Shown in pieces: positions 34,748-44,290 of a stretch of DNA of 59,526 nucleotides. The position numbers and the translations under genes are program-made. Each line of letters begins with the position of its first letter. Within the stretch, counting starts at the first letter, position 1. The DNA is taken from NCBI RefSeq assembly GCF_000260435.1, contig NZ_BACQ01000015.1, positions 1 to 59,526 of the forward strand, given 5' to 3'. The notes under the pieces are model-generated. The model saw only the letters and a list, made by a program, of their open reading frames with translations. It made no database searches and was not told the origin of the DNA. The DNA is from Lacticaseibacillus zeae DSM 20178 = KCTC 3804 (GTDB lineage Bacteria; Bacillota; Bacilli; Lactobacillales; Lactobacillaceae).

Positions 34748-35038
34748 TTAAAATATCAACGCATCAGTCAAATCGAGCACTTCTTTCGTCCCTATATGCG
34801 TTACCTTATTCTCGTAGTGATCCCCTAAGTTGTAGAAACGCAAACTGTCAGTCTTTTCGACAATTACTTTTGTTAATTCTGTTTTCAGTTTGACAAAGGT
34901 TAGTTGATCGATCAGGCATTCAAAGACCGAGTTCTGAACGCGCTGCCCATAGCGTGAGCATATCTTTGCAACTCTCGCTAACCTTTTGGCTCCTTTTTGA
35001 TCTTTAACTGAGATGTCATAAGCAACCACAATTAACAT
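34748..35038 (-). CDS. cas2: CRISPR adaptation protein Cas2
   Basis: Cas2 is the structural core of the Cas1-Cas2 integrase that inserts new spacers. The 96-residue protein begins MLIVVAYDIS (ferredoxin-like fold, first strand with the conserved Asp) and contains SRYGQRVQNSVFECLID, as in type I-C Cas2. The start at 35038 has GAGGTG at 4 nt; an earlier ATG in frame at 35056 lies inside cas1. It ends the adaptation unit; no terminator is visible before the crRNA-like element. Confidence 0.96.
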   Translation of the reverse strand: MLIVVAYDISVKDQKGAKRLARVAKICSRYGQRVQNSVFECLIDQLTFVKLKTELTKVIVEKTDSLRFYNLGDHYENKVTHIGTKEVLDLTDALIF

Positions 35039-35046
35039 TCTGCACC

Positions 35047-36078
35047 TCATTTCCACAGAAACGGCGGATAGGCATCTAAATCACCGCGAATGGTTCTAGC
35101 CAGTAAGATTGCTTGAATCATTGGCACCATCCCCCAAATGATTGGCTCGTTAATGAAGGGATGGGTTAATTTCTCTGTCTTTTTCTTTGCCCACTGATTT
35201 AGAAACTTCTTTCTTCCCTCTTCGTTCAGAAAAACTGCACCGCTTTCTTGATATAAAAAATCGGTTTTGGTTAAGATCTGTTTATTGATCATTTTTAAAA
35301 CCAACCGATCTGCGTACACGCCTCTTAGTTCTTCCATCAAGTCTAATGCCAAGGATTGCCTTCCTGGGCGATCTTGATGGAGAAAACCTACATATGGATC
35401 TAAACCAGCGGTGATTAAGGCCGAGGCGCATTCATTAGCCAATAGCGAATAGGCGAATGACAACAAGGCATTAGTGGCATTCATAGGTGGTCTTCTTGAG
35501 CGTTCGTTAAATGTAAAAACCGTACTCTTTTTCAGGATAAAACTGTCAAAGGCTCCAAAATAATTTGCCGCTGCATTTCCTTCAATACCTCGCACCTCGG
35601 CCAGACTGTCGACTTCACGTAGCTTTTCAATAGCCTCTTGAAGCGCTTGTGAGAGCTGTTTAAGCTGATTTACGTCAACAACTAAGCTATGATCGCGCAA
35701 GTATCTTTCGACCATCCATCTTTGATTAAAAATCTTGCCTATGATAAAGTTTCTGGCAAACGGAATCGAAGCATTTTGATCATCAGAGATGCGATACTGC
35801 TGCTTCCTAAGCACAACATTGCCATTCACTGCACCAACAACGGTTCCTTGAAACTTTCCTGAAGGTGTCAAAAAACTTATAGGAATATTTCTTTGCAAGC
35901 ATTCAGCTAGCAATGCAGGACTGGCACCCAAACGAGTAAATGCGACAATAGCGTCTAGATTGACAAGTGGCACTTTGCCTTTTACGACATGTTCAACTGA
36001 CACTCTCGCATTGCCGCCGTCGAGAGAAATATACGAATCATCTCCAGAAATAAACAAGGTGTTTAGGATCGTTTTCAT
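35047..36078 (-). CDS. cas1: CRISPR integrase Cas1 (type I-C)
   Basis: Cas1 integrates new spacers at the leader end of the arrays. The 343-residue protein shows the metal site: Glu166 in RGIEGNAA, His234 in GFLHQDRPGR and Glu249/250 in DLMEELRG. Length is typical. Its ATG overlaps the cas4 stop by one base (TAATG), so Cas4 and Cas1 are translationally coupled, in keeping with the Cas4-Cas1 complex that checks PAMs in type I-C. Cas2 follows after 8 bases. Confidence 0.97.
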   Translation of the reverse strand: MKTILNTLFISGDDSYISLDGGNARVSVEHVVKGKVPLVNLDAIVAFTRLGASPALLAECLQRNIPISFLTPSGKFQGTVVGAVNGNVVLRKQQYRISDDQNASIPFARNFIIGKIFNQRWMVERYLRDHSLVVDVNQLKQLSQALQEAIEKLREVDSLAEVRGIEGNAAANYFGAFDSFILKKSTVFTFNERSRRPPMNATNALLSFAYSLLANECASALITAGLDPYVGFLHQDRPGRQSLALDLMEELRGVYADRLVLKMINKQILTKTDFLYQESGAVFLNEEGRKKFLNQWAKKKTEKLTHPFINEPIIWGMVPMIQAILLARTIRGDLDAYPPFLWK

Positions 36079-36734
36079 TAGTCTATTAACCTCTCCTCAA
36101 TATAACGGGCTGCCGATCTTTTCTTATTCAGAACCGGCAGGCAAATGTCAGCCAATGAGCAACTTTTACATTTTGCCGTGATTCGTACTTTGGGGGTATA
36201 TCTTTTTTGCCAGTACTGATGCATCTCTGCCAAAACTGTTTTGGCAGACTCTCGAAGCTCTTCTGAAACAAGGACAGTCTCGCGTTGGCGCGTCTTAAAG
36301 TAAAAAAGATCTCCTTTATCAATATTGGCACCGAGCATCTCCTCCAGACACATTGTTTCTAGCACCAGCTGTAAAGTATCGGAAAGATCCCGCTTCTGAT
36401 GCCCGTGCTTGTATTCCACGACAAGCGGCTGATAGCGGCTCTTGCGACCATTAAGTTGCACGCCATCTTGCGACTTATTAAACTCAACAACATCGCAAAT
36501 GCCACTAATACCTAATTCCGCGGAATGGATACGTAATCCCCGAACAACTAATAAATCTTTACGTTTTTCCTTAAAGGTTACATCATCAGCATTCGTATGG
36601 AGTTGAGTGCCTTCATATGTAAGTACATTGTCTTTCCAGGCTTGTTCAATATGAATAAGTGCCCATTGACGTTTGCAAAAAACGAAATGCTGAATGCCGG
36701 ATATTAAAAGCCAATCCTCTTCTGAATAATACAA
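36078..36734 (-). CDS. cas4: CRISPR adaptation exonuclease Cas4 (RecB-like, iron-sulfur)
   Basis: Cas4 trims prespacers and ensures PAM-correct, oriented integration. The 218-residue protein has the first cluster cysteine in FCKRQWALIHIE (Cys20), the RecB nuclease motifs ISGICDVVEF and PLVVEYKHG, and the C-terminal cysteines KCKSCSLADICLP. The start is most likely a TTG at 36734 with GGAGGTGA 8 nt upstream; the first residues MYYSEEDWLLISGIQHF fit the family. It is the first gene of the leftward cas cluster, divergent from the leader of array 2. Confidence 0.95.
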   Translation of the reverse strand: MYYSEEDWLLISGIQHFVFCKRQWALIHIEQAWKDNVLTYEGTQLHTNADDVTFKEKRKDLLVVRGLRIHSAELGISGICDVVEFNKSQDGVQLNGRKSRYQPLVVEYKHGHQKRDLSDTLQLVLETMCLEEMLGANIDKGDLFYFKTRQRETVLVSEELRESAKTVLAEMHQYWQKRYTPKVRITAKCKSCSLADICLPVLNKKRSAARYIEERLID

Positions 36735-36819
36735 TTGAGTCACCTCCAAAGCAGCTATTAAATTCGCCTATGCTCATTATTTCACCTATCGTCTTTGATT
36801 ACCAGCATAAGAAGTCAAA

Positions 36820-36847
36820 AATATAGCGCTTACAAGTTTGTGGCCAA
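36820..36847 (-). promoter_or_regulatory. cas4 promoter with overlapping CcpA (cre)-like site
   Basis: On the minus strand TTGGCC (36847-36842) and TATATT (36825-36820) are 16 bases apart. The cre-like TGTAAGCGCTATAT (36834-36821, 12 of 14 matches) overlaps the -10 box and spacer, which would allow direct repression by CcpA. The same GTAAGCGCTA core lies in the cas5 leader. Confidence 0.5.
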
Positions 36848-36955
36848 AAGCTTTTTCAAAATTTAGTTGATCATATCAGGCAGGCATTGAAGATACGTTA
36901 ACGTACTATGGTATATTGTTATTGAAGAACAACATGTTTTCGACAATGAAGGTCT

Positions 36956-37115
36956 GAGTGCGAATGTAGGGCACACATGAAATCGCCGGTACATTCGCAC
37001 TCCTGTTGTTAAGTATATTTCGCAATTTGACTTGCTCTTTGCTTTTCTTGTGTTTTATAAATAGTTCCAGCCACAACATATTCGTGTTATGTGTTAGGAA
37101 ACACATTATGTTGTG
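36956..37115 (+). promoter_or_regulatory. Leader of CRISPR array 2
   Basis: A perfect 13-bp dyad GAGTGCGAATGTA (36956-36968) / TACATTCGCACTC (36990-37002) ends exactly 113 bp before the first repeat. A promoter-like pair follows: TTGCTC (37032-37037) and TATAAA (37056-37061), 18 apart. Then a hairpin CCACAACATA (37071-37080) / TATGTTGTGG (37107-37116) abuts the first repeat. Order and distances match the leader of array 1, although the sequences largely differ. In both, CCAGCC(G/A)CAA begins the hairpin. The -10 boxes lie 54-55 bases from the first repeat in both leaders. Confidence 0.75.
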
Positions 37116-39678
37116 GTCGCAGTCTACGTGACTGCGTGAATTGAAATTAATACACAAACTAGCAATAACAATATATCACCAGGTCGCAGTCTACGTGACT
37201 GCGTGAATTGAAATCTATAAGCATGGCCTTTTTAGCGTCCGGTATGCTGTCGCAGTCTACGTGACTGCGTGAATTGAAATCCAGTAGGTTACTACCACTA
37301 CGAGCAACGGCTAAGTCGCAGTCTACGTGACTGCGTGAATTGAAATGCTCATTCTCTCGTGATACAGGACTTGTCGATGGTCGCAGTCTACGTGACTGCG
37401 TGAATTGAAATTTAATAGGCCTAAACAGTCTAACAAATGACTTTAGCGTCGCAGTCTACGTGACTGCGTGAATTGAAATATCCGGCAACAAGTACGCCAG
37501 CAACTAATGCAGGTCGCAGTCTACGTGACTGCGTGAATTGAAATTGGAATATTCAAATCCCCCTGTGGGTATAGTCAGTCGCAGTCTACGTGACTGCGTG
37601 AATTGAAATCACTTGGAATAAGATCTGGACACCAATTACAAAGGTCGCAGTCTACGTGACTGCGTGAATTGAAATTGTATCTGACCAAGAGAAGATTACT
37701 AAGGCTGGTGTCGCAGTCTACGTGACTGCGTGAATTGAAATTTACCAGTTGGAAAGGCACTCATGTTTGTGCCCTTGTCGCAGTCTACGTGACTGCGTGA
37801 ATTGAAATGGATCAACAACAGTCTGAATAACCGACTTGCTCGTGTCGCAGTCTACGTGACTGCGTGAATTGAAATTCATCCGTATAACCGCCCTTGCTAT
37901 CACTGACAAACGTCGCAGTCTACGTGACTGCGTGAATTGAAATACCTTAAGCCGATGTTGATTAACATAATCAACTAGTCGCAGTCTACGTGACTGCGTG
38001 AATTGAAATTGTGGCGTATCGGCCATGCCGGCAATGCTGGAAGTCGCAGTCTACGTGACTGCGTGAATTGAAATGTTAACCGACCACTGTTTATTAGTGT
38101 CGTAAACGTCGCAGTCTACGTGACTGCGTGAATTGAAATGCTTTGGCGTTGGTCTTAATAAAGCTTGCGCCGTCGTCGCAGTCTACGTGACTGCGTGAAT
38201 TGAAATTGCTGTGAATGACGAATCAGCATGTAGTACGCCCCTGTCGCAGTCTACGTGACTGCGTGAATTGAAATCGGCAAGGGTTGCCGTCATATAATAA
38301 CGGCCGGGTCGCAGTCTACGTGACTGCGTGAATTGAAATTACGACTGATGGCGCGGTTGTCAAGCTCGCGGGCGTCGCAGTCTACGTGACTGCGTGAATT
38401 GAAATAGCCGGAAATGAACGAGAAGAAGGCGAGGGAGGACGTCGCAGTCTACGTGACTGCGTGAATTGAAATGCGCTGGTGGGCTGTCTGTGCCTTAGAT
38501 AACTTAGTCGCAGTCTACGTGACTGCGTGAATTGAAATCGCAATTTTATTTTGCTTAGCCGTTTTTAGCTGTTGTCGCAGTCTACGTGACTGCGTGAATT
38601 GAAATATGTGTTAACCCCCTGATTAATCATAAATTTCATAAGTCGCAGTCTACGTGACTGCGTGAATTGAAATTTATTGTGCAAGCGCACGCAATGACAA
38701 TATTTCGTCGCAGTCTACGTGACTGCGTGAATTGAAATATTACCTCTTTTAACGGACGCCCTAAAACCCCGGAAGTCGCAGTCTACGTGACTGCGTGAAT
38801 TGAAATTTCGTATTTAAATAAGTTTAAATAAATCTTGTTTTGTCGCAGTCTACGTGACTGCGTGAATTGAAATTCAAGATATGGGCTTGAATATTGATAT
38901 GAGTGGTCGTCGCAGTCTACGTGACTGCGTGAATTGAAATTCCGAAGATAACCATTTCTGGTACATATCCTCGTGTCGCAGTCTACGTGACTGCGTGAAT
39001 TGAAATCCCGTTAGGGTAATGGATATGCAAACGCATAAGCGTCGCAGTCTACGTGACTGCGTGAATTGAAATAATAACAGCATTCAGAATCGCGTTTGAA
39101 TCTGCACCGTCGCAGTCTACGTGACTGCGTGAATTGAAATAATCTCACTTACCTCCACTCTCGGATTGACTTTGTGTCGCAGTCTACGTGACTGCGTGAA
39201 TTGAAATATAGTCGCCGGCGCGGAACCGATTATTACTAAACTGTCGCAGTCCACGTGACTGCGTGAATTGAAATACATCTTCTTAATGAGTTGATTGAAT
39301 TTTGCTTTGTCGCAGTCTACGTGACTGCGTGAATTGAAATTCCCGGCCTTAGCACCGCCGTGTAATAACCACGAGTCGCACTCTACGTGACTGCGTGAAT
39401 TGAAATCAGGAACTTGTGCTTAACGTTGTCGTAAATGGATCGCGTCGCAGTCTACGTGACTGCGTGAATTGAAATAAATTGAGCCATTGACCGCCCTTGC
39501 GTGTGCTCACCGTCGCAGTCTACGTGACTGCGTGAATTGAAATACTCCAAAATACCTGTCTGGTCTCGTTGGTGTCTGCGTCGCAGTCTACGTGACTGCG
39601 TGAATTGAAATCGCAACTAAAGGCACATCTGCGGATGGGCAAGGAGGTCGCAGTCTACGTGACTGCGTGAATTGAAAT
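37116..39678 (+). CRISPR. CRISPR array 2, type I-C, 39 repeats and 38 spacers
   Basis: A 32-bp repeat occurs 39 times with 33-36-bp spacers. It begins GTCGCAGTCTACGTG and ends TGAATTGAAAT, differing from the array-1 repeat only in the first loop base (T instead of C). The repeat at 39243 has the array-1 base C, and the one at 39375 has G to C at position 7. Both are near the old end. The array is read rightward from its leader at 36956-37115, away from the cas genes. The end is sharp at 39678. Confidence 0.98.
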
Positions 39679-39830
39679 AGGATTGATTATAGCGGCAATT
39701 AAGTCTCGTAATCCTCATAATTACATGAGCTAAAATACGCCCTTTGAAGAAGCATATGGGGGTTAAATCATTCCAATTAAATGGGATGCGCAAAGCAAAA
39801 TTATTGCTTGAAGCCTGCACTTTCTCCGCA

Positions 39831-39874
39831 AAAAAACCAGCATGAAACCCGACTGGAAGTCTGGCACATGCTGG
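39831..39874 (-). terminator. Terminator of the arsR–GST operon
   Basis: CCAGCATG (39837-39844) pairs with CATGCTGG (39867-39874). On the minus strand seven T follow. It lies about 170 bases past the glutathione S-transferase stop codon; the rest of 39679-40045 shows nothing else. Confidence 0.8.
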
Positions 39875-40045
39875 CTTATTTGCTTGGAATGTCTGCTGAA
39901 TTTACCTACAAATCCTTTCGCCATAAAGCTAAAACCGACAAGATAATAGCAGTCATCAAAGTTGTCTACAGCTCATATCGTTAATAGTTCATACAGTTAA
40001 TTTCTTTAGATATCTTGCGATTTTTAATATAGTGTTAGTCTTTTT

Positions 40046-40675
40046 TCACCCATCCGTGACACTATGCGGCTTGCCCTCAACCCTGAGTACCTCTTCAACA
40101 CTAGGCCGCTCACGCATTGATTCGTCAAACGCCCGTAGCTTTTGCAACCCATCAAACGAAAAGCCAAGCCGTCGCATCCAGTTAGTCATGACGAATAGAT
40201 ACGGATCCGCCATCGAAAACCGTTTACCCATCAACCATGGCCCCTGAAGACGTTCCTCAACATACCGCAATCTCGGTACCACGCGCTGCCACACCAACTT
40301 TTTTGAATCCGCGGTATTTGGCAACCAATTACCACGGCGAAATGGTGATATAAAATTCTTGTGCAATTCTGTCGCAATATAATTTAGCCACATGCGTTCC
40401 TGCCAGTAAGCCATAACGTTCTCCTGGCTTCGATAATCACCTTCAGCTTTTAAGGCTATATACTCCAATATCACAGCGCATTCAGTCAAATATTTTGTCG
40501 GCGAAATCTGCAACGTTGGTACATATGACTTGGGATTGATCTGATTATAATCACCGCCTCGCCAAGTTTTGCGATCCAGGTTGACCTTTTCCGTCTCAAA
40601 ATCCATACCAGCATCTGTCAACAAAATATGCGGCGCCATTGCACTGGTGCCTGATGCGTAAAATAACCTAAGCAT
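40046..40675 (-). CDS. Glutathione S-transferase family protein
   Basis: The 209-residue protein has an N-terminal thioredoxin-like domain (MLRLFYASGTSAMAPHILLTDAG..., with the conserved cis-Pro in SYVPTLQ, and TECAVILEYI). A C-terminal helical domain with MADPYLFVMTNW follows, the usual GST layout. It probably conjugates or reduces electrophiles in the cytosol. The start at 40675 follows GGAG at 9 nt. It is the second gene after the ArsR-type regulator. Confidence 0.85.
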   Translation of the reverse strand: MLRLFYASGTSAMAPHILLTDAGMDFETEKVNLDRKTWRGGDYNQINPKSYVPTLQISPTKYLTECAVILEYIALKAEGDYRSQENVMAYWQERMWLNYIATELHKNFISPFRRGNWLPNTADSKKLVWQRVVPRLRYVEERLQGPWLMGKRFSMADPYLFVMTNWMRRLGFSFDGLQKLRAFDESMRERPSVEEVLRVEGKPHSVTDG

Positions 40676-40692
40676 ATTGTGCATCTCCTTTT

Positions 40693-40710
40693 ATTCGATG
40701 AATATCGAAT
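40693..40710 (-). promoter_or_regulatory. Dyad between the ArsR regulator and the GST gene
   Basis: ATTCGAT (40693-40699) and ATCGAAT (40704-40710) form a 7-bp dyad with a 4-base centre, overlapping the region just ahead of the GST ribosome-binding site. ArsR proteins bind similar dyads; alternatively it is an intercistronic RNA hairpin. Confidence 0.45.
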
Positions 40711-40724
40711 TAAAAGGCAAAAAA

Positions 40725-41036
40725 TTAAAGTGTCGCCAAAAATCCTGGTAAAAACCGATCAAAAGTTGTCTCGTTAATCGATAAATACTTGGTTTGGGCT
40801 ACTTGGCGTGTATGTGTTAACCCCGCTAATCGCATGGCACGAAAATGATACGAGACTGTCGACTTACTCAAATTAAGCTGCGCACTAACCTCCGAGCACG
40901 TCAGCTCTCGTCCTGCATGGTAAAGTATCCGCAAAATCTCAATGCGGTGCGGTTCACCGAGAACTCTAAACATATCTGCTATTTTTTGATCTCGTTGTTC
41001 GATATCCATAAAACTAGCATAGTTCTTTAACGCCAT
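40725..41036 (-). CDS. ArsR/HxlR-type winged-helix transcriptional regulator
   Basis: The 103-residue protein is a small winged-helix regulator: FRVLGEPHRIEILRIL, then ELTCSEVSAQLNLSKSTVSYHFRAMRLAGL, then a wing ending YLSINETTF. No metal-binding cysteine pair is obvious, so the signal may be redox or an organic ligand. The start is uncertain (ATG 41036 or 41009). It precedes the GST gene on the same strand and probably controls it. Confidence 0.8.
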   Translation of the reverse strand: MALKNYASFMDIEQRDQKIADMFRVLGEPHRIEILRILYHAGRELTCSEVSAQLNLSKSTVSYHFRAMRLAGLTHTRQVAQTKYLSINETTFDRFLPGFLATL

Positions 41037-41184
41037 TAAAACAAGACGATGCCAAAACCAATCTTATTCGTAAATAAATGGGTCAAAATGTCAGTACCAT
41101 CATTTGCCCATCAAAAAACGGCAAAAGCTCCGTCACATTAGTAACAGGCATGCCGTATTCTTAACCCTTTCCAAAATTCAACAA

Positions 41185-41517
41185 TCACAAGTGGCCCTTG
41201 TCAATGATGTCTTTCTTGGCAGCATTATACCCCTTGATAAAATCGGCAACTTCATGCATCCGATTGCCCGAGACAAGATTCCCAAAATCAATCGCAGCTT
41301 CGGGGTAATTTCGAAAACTAAAGCCATGGTCGTGATCGGTCATCGCCTGCTGGTAACCCATGTCATAATCACTGTCATCATCTGTATGTCCACTCGTTGT
41401 GGCTGCGGCTTGATAATCCTCCGTCCACTGTTTATATTCATTTGCCGATGCATCGTACTTACCAGCCTCGTAATTTTTCTTAACGTAATCGTGTAGTGAC
41501 TGTAGTTTTTTAATCAT
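41185..41517 (-). CDS. Small acidic hypothetical protein
   Basis: I do not recognise this 110-residue protein. It is acidic and histidine/aspartate-rich in the middle (GHTDDDSDYDMGYQQAMTDHDHGF), with YxxGYxxA-type repeats and no signal peptide or membrane segment. I start at 41517 with AAGGGAA 8 nt upstream. It stands alone between the arsR–GST operon and the ABC exporter. Confidence 0.5.
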   Translation of the reverse strand: MIKKLQSLHDYVKKNYEAGKYDASANEYKQWTEDYQAAATTSGHTDDDSDYDMGYQQAMTDHDHGFSFRNYPEAAIDFGNLVSGNRMHEVADFIKGYNAAKKDIIDKGHL

Positions 41518-41749
41518 CTTTACCATTCCCTTCTGATTGTCTTCAACTTGATCGTTATTTTCACAAATCATTGAATAACAGGCTTAACTGCATTTTTGAA
41601 CTTTATTAGAGCTCAAATTAAAACAAAGAACACATCACTCTCACCTGTTTACGATTTATTTTATATTAACATTAGTTTTGTGCGAAAATATCGGTCATTA
41701 GTCTGAAATGACACTTCAGTCGTTTCTAGGGAACGCCTCTTAAACCACC

Positions 41750-42520
41750 CTACAATTCCTTCCGCCGCAAAATCAAAACCGACAGCCCAATCATCACAAT
41801 CAAAAACCCGAAACTCACGGCAATATACGGCGGCAACGCGCTCATTTTCATACTGCCAACGCCGAGACTCTGCGAGACACCGAAGAAATTAAAATACTTG
41901 AGCCAGCCCCAATGTGCGATGAGATTGAGAACTTCGATGAGTATCGGGAAAAGCACCACGACAATCGTAGCAATTGTCATCGAGCCGGTTGCGATCAACA
42001 AGAAAACGCCGAAACTGAAAACAACGCTCAGAAAAAAGGTCGCTGCAACAATACTTAGTCCCATTGTCTGCAAAATTGTTGACCAATCTCCGCCTAATGC
42101 TCTGCCTTTGATTAACCCACCGATAAGCACCATGCCAAAGTTAACCGTAAACAAAATCAACAGGTCCAACAACATCACCAAATACTTTGCCAATATGAAT
42201 TGCAGTCGCGAGATTCCGGAAATCAACGTGTTTTTGTAAACTTTTTGTGTAAATTCGTACCCAAAGACAATCACGAAGACGCCAATAAAGAAGTACAACA
42301 ATAGCGTCGCGGTCATATTGGCGGCTTTCAAACCAAACAACACCGTCCATGGCCGATCAGCAATTTGAGTAAAAACGCTGCTGCCAACAGACACCGTGAC
42401 GCCACCAACACTTTTGGCTAGCACTGCCCATAAAGCATAAATGATTGTCACAGTCAGCATGATATACATGCCGACCGTATGTAGTTGCCGATAGAAGTCT
42501 GCGCGAATTTGATTAATCAT
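41750..42520 (-). CDS. ABC-2 type transporter permease (bacitracin/lantibiotic-type)
   Basis: The 256-residue protein has six predicted membrane segments and is the membrane half of an ABC exporter of the bacteriocin/antibiotic self-protection type. I start at 42520, with AGGAGG at 6 nt. It overlaps the 3' end of the ATPase gene by 8 bases. Because that ATPase gene is frameshifted, this transporter is probably inactive unless another ATPase substitutes. Confidence 0.8.
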   Translation of the reverse strand: MINQIRADFYRQLHTVGMYIMLTVTIIYALWAVLAKSVGGVTVSVGSSVFTQIADRPWTVLFGLKAANMTATLLLYFFIGVFVIVFGYEFTQKVYKNTLISGISRLQFILAKYLVMLLDLLILFTVNFGMVLIGGLIKGRALGGDWSTILQTMGLSIVAATFFLSVVFSFGVFLLIATGSMTIATIVVVLFPILIEVLNLIAHWGWLKYFNFFGVSQSLGVGSMKMSALPPYIAVSFGFLIVMIGLSVLILRRKEL

Positions 42521-43444
42521 GGTTGGCCTCCTGCTTTTCTGTCTGACCCAACAGTTGCATATAGAATTGTTCCAGTGAGCCAGTTTGGTGGCTAATGTCC
42601 TGAACCGAAACGCCATTTGTCACCAGTAATTGATTCACACGGCCAGCATCAACATCCCCTTTGCGCAACAACAGGTGATGATCGTCAAGCACGTCGAAAG
42701 GTTTATAACCGTTGTGATCAAGCACCTGCGCGGCTAAAGGCGCTTGATCAACTGTTATCGCCAGGCCTGATTGATTAGCTTGATCCAATTCGGTCTTGCT
42801 CAGTTGCTTGATCATCCTGCCATGGTGAATAATGCCAAATCTTGTCGAGACCTGATAAAGCTCACTCAAAATGTGACTCGAAATTAGCATTGTTGTCTGC
42901 CGTTCTTCGTTTAACCGCTTGAGCAGAAGGCGAAATTCCATAATGCCGGATGGATCCAGTCCGTTAATCGGTTCATCCAAGATCAAAAAATCTGGGCGCA
43001 GCAAAATAGCCAATGCTAGCCCTAACCGTTGTCGCTGGCCTAATGAAAGGTGGCGTGCTTGTGTTCGCTGTTTTTCCTGAAGGCCCACAAAATCAACGGT
43101 TTCAGCAATCACCTTTTGATCATCAATGCCGTGTTGAATGCGCAGAGACGTAAGTTTTGTAAGACGGTCAATTTTTCAAACGCGGCTGGGCTTTCGATCA
43201 CAGCACCAATGCGACTCAATGCGCGCTGGTAGTGTCCGGCATTTTCCCCCAATAACGTAATTGTCCCTGTTTGCATCGGCGAAAGTCCCGTAATAAGCCG
43301 CATGAGAGTTGTTTTCCCTGCTCCATTTTCACCGATTAACCCAAAAATATCGCCGCGTTCAACGGTAAAGTTGATGTGATCTAATGCCTGAAAATGACCG
43401 AAGTGTTTGCTAACCTGTTGAATCGTTAATATTGGTTCGCTCAT
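42513..43444 (-). pseudogene. ABC transporter ATPase, disrupted by a two-base insertion
   Basis: The first 111 codons (from 43444) give Walker A GENGAGKTT, and the second frame (42513-43112) gives signature LSLGQRQRLGLA and Walker B DFLILDEPINGLD. Together they form a normal ABC ATPase of about 310 residues. The frame breaks at a CTCT dinucleotide (43147-43144). Removing one CT restores ...NLRLRIQHGIDDQKVIAET in one frame. Both halves are otherwise intact. It lies upstream of its permease and next to a two-component system, a layout typical of bacteriocin-sensing exporters. Confidence 0.88.
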
Positions 43445-43601
43445 GATGCTTAGCCTCCAAAATTTTTAATTTGCTTTTATTCTACAATCCCAGACTACCG
43501 AGTCTTTCTTAATTACTAGCATAATCAATCCTTAATTAAACCTAAATTGTGGCATCCAGGCTTGTTAGTTTACACTGTCATTAGTAGGAGGTCGCGACGT
43601 C

Positions 43602-44276
43602 ATGGCTAAAATTTTAATTGTTGAAGACCACAAAGATATACAAGCGCTTTTACAAGATGTGCTGGCACCAACTTACGAAGTTGTTCAAGCCTTCGATGGG
43701 ATTCAGGCTTTAACGCAATTTCACCGCGTACACCCTGATCTTGTGATTCTCGATCTCATGTTACCGAATGTCACCGGCGAGAGTGTTCTGACCACAATCC
43801 GTAAGACTTCGCAAGTTCCGGTCCTTGTTTTGACCGCTATTCAGGATAAGCAGAAAACCGTGGCATTGCTCAAACAAGGGGCTAATGATTATCTGACTAA
43901 ACCGTTTGACATCGACGAGCTGCTTGCGCGCGTTCAGGTTCAGCTACGTCAAAATAAACCCACCACCGCACAGGAAGATGATGCATTACAAGTTGGCGAA
44001 ATTTTACTCGATCCAAAACGCCATGCCGTCACCGTCAATCACCAGCCATTGACATTACCTAAAAAAGAATACGCCATATTGGCACTCATGATGCGCGATC
44101 CTCATCAAGTGTTTGATAAACGCCAACTTTACGAACAGGTCTGGGGCGAACCTTTTTTAAATGCCGATAACACGCTTAACGTCCACATCAGCAATTTACG
44201 AACCCAAATCAACGATCTGGCTCAGAATCCGAAATACATCATTTCGATCTGGGGCATCGGTGTTCGACTCGTCTGA
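43602..44276 (+). CDS. OmpR-family response regulator
   Basis: The 224-residue regulator has a receiver domain with the phosphoacceptor in LVILDLMLP (about residue 52) and Lys in YLTKPFD. A C-terminal winged helix follows (LPKKEYAILALMMRDPHQVFDKRQLYEQVWG...HISNLRTQI). It diverges from the ABC genes and is followed by its histidine kinase, so it probably controls that exporter. GGAGG stands ahead of the ATG. Confidence 0.92.
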   Translation: MAKILIVEDHKDIQALLQDVLAPTYEVVQAFDGIQALTQFHRVHPDLVILDLMLPNVTGESVLTTIRKTSQVPVLVLTAIQDKQKTVALLKQGANDYLTKPFDIDELLARVQVQLRQNKPTTAQEDDALQVGEILLDPKRHAVTVNHQPLTLPKKEYAILALMMRDPHQVFDKRQLYEQVWGEPFLNADNTLNVHISNLRTQINDLAQNPKYIISIWGIGVRLV

Positions 44277-44290
44277 CAAGGAGATTTTTT

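Noticed and set aside
39781-39984. A 67-codon plus-strand reading frame after array 2
   Set aside because: It runs through a terminator hairpin, lacks a ribosome-binding site and has no recognisable motif.
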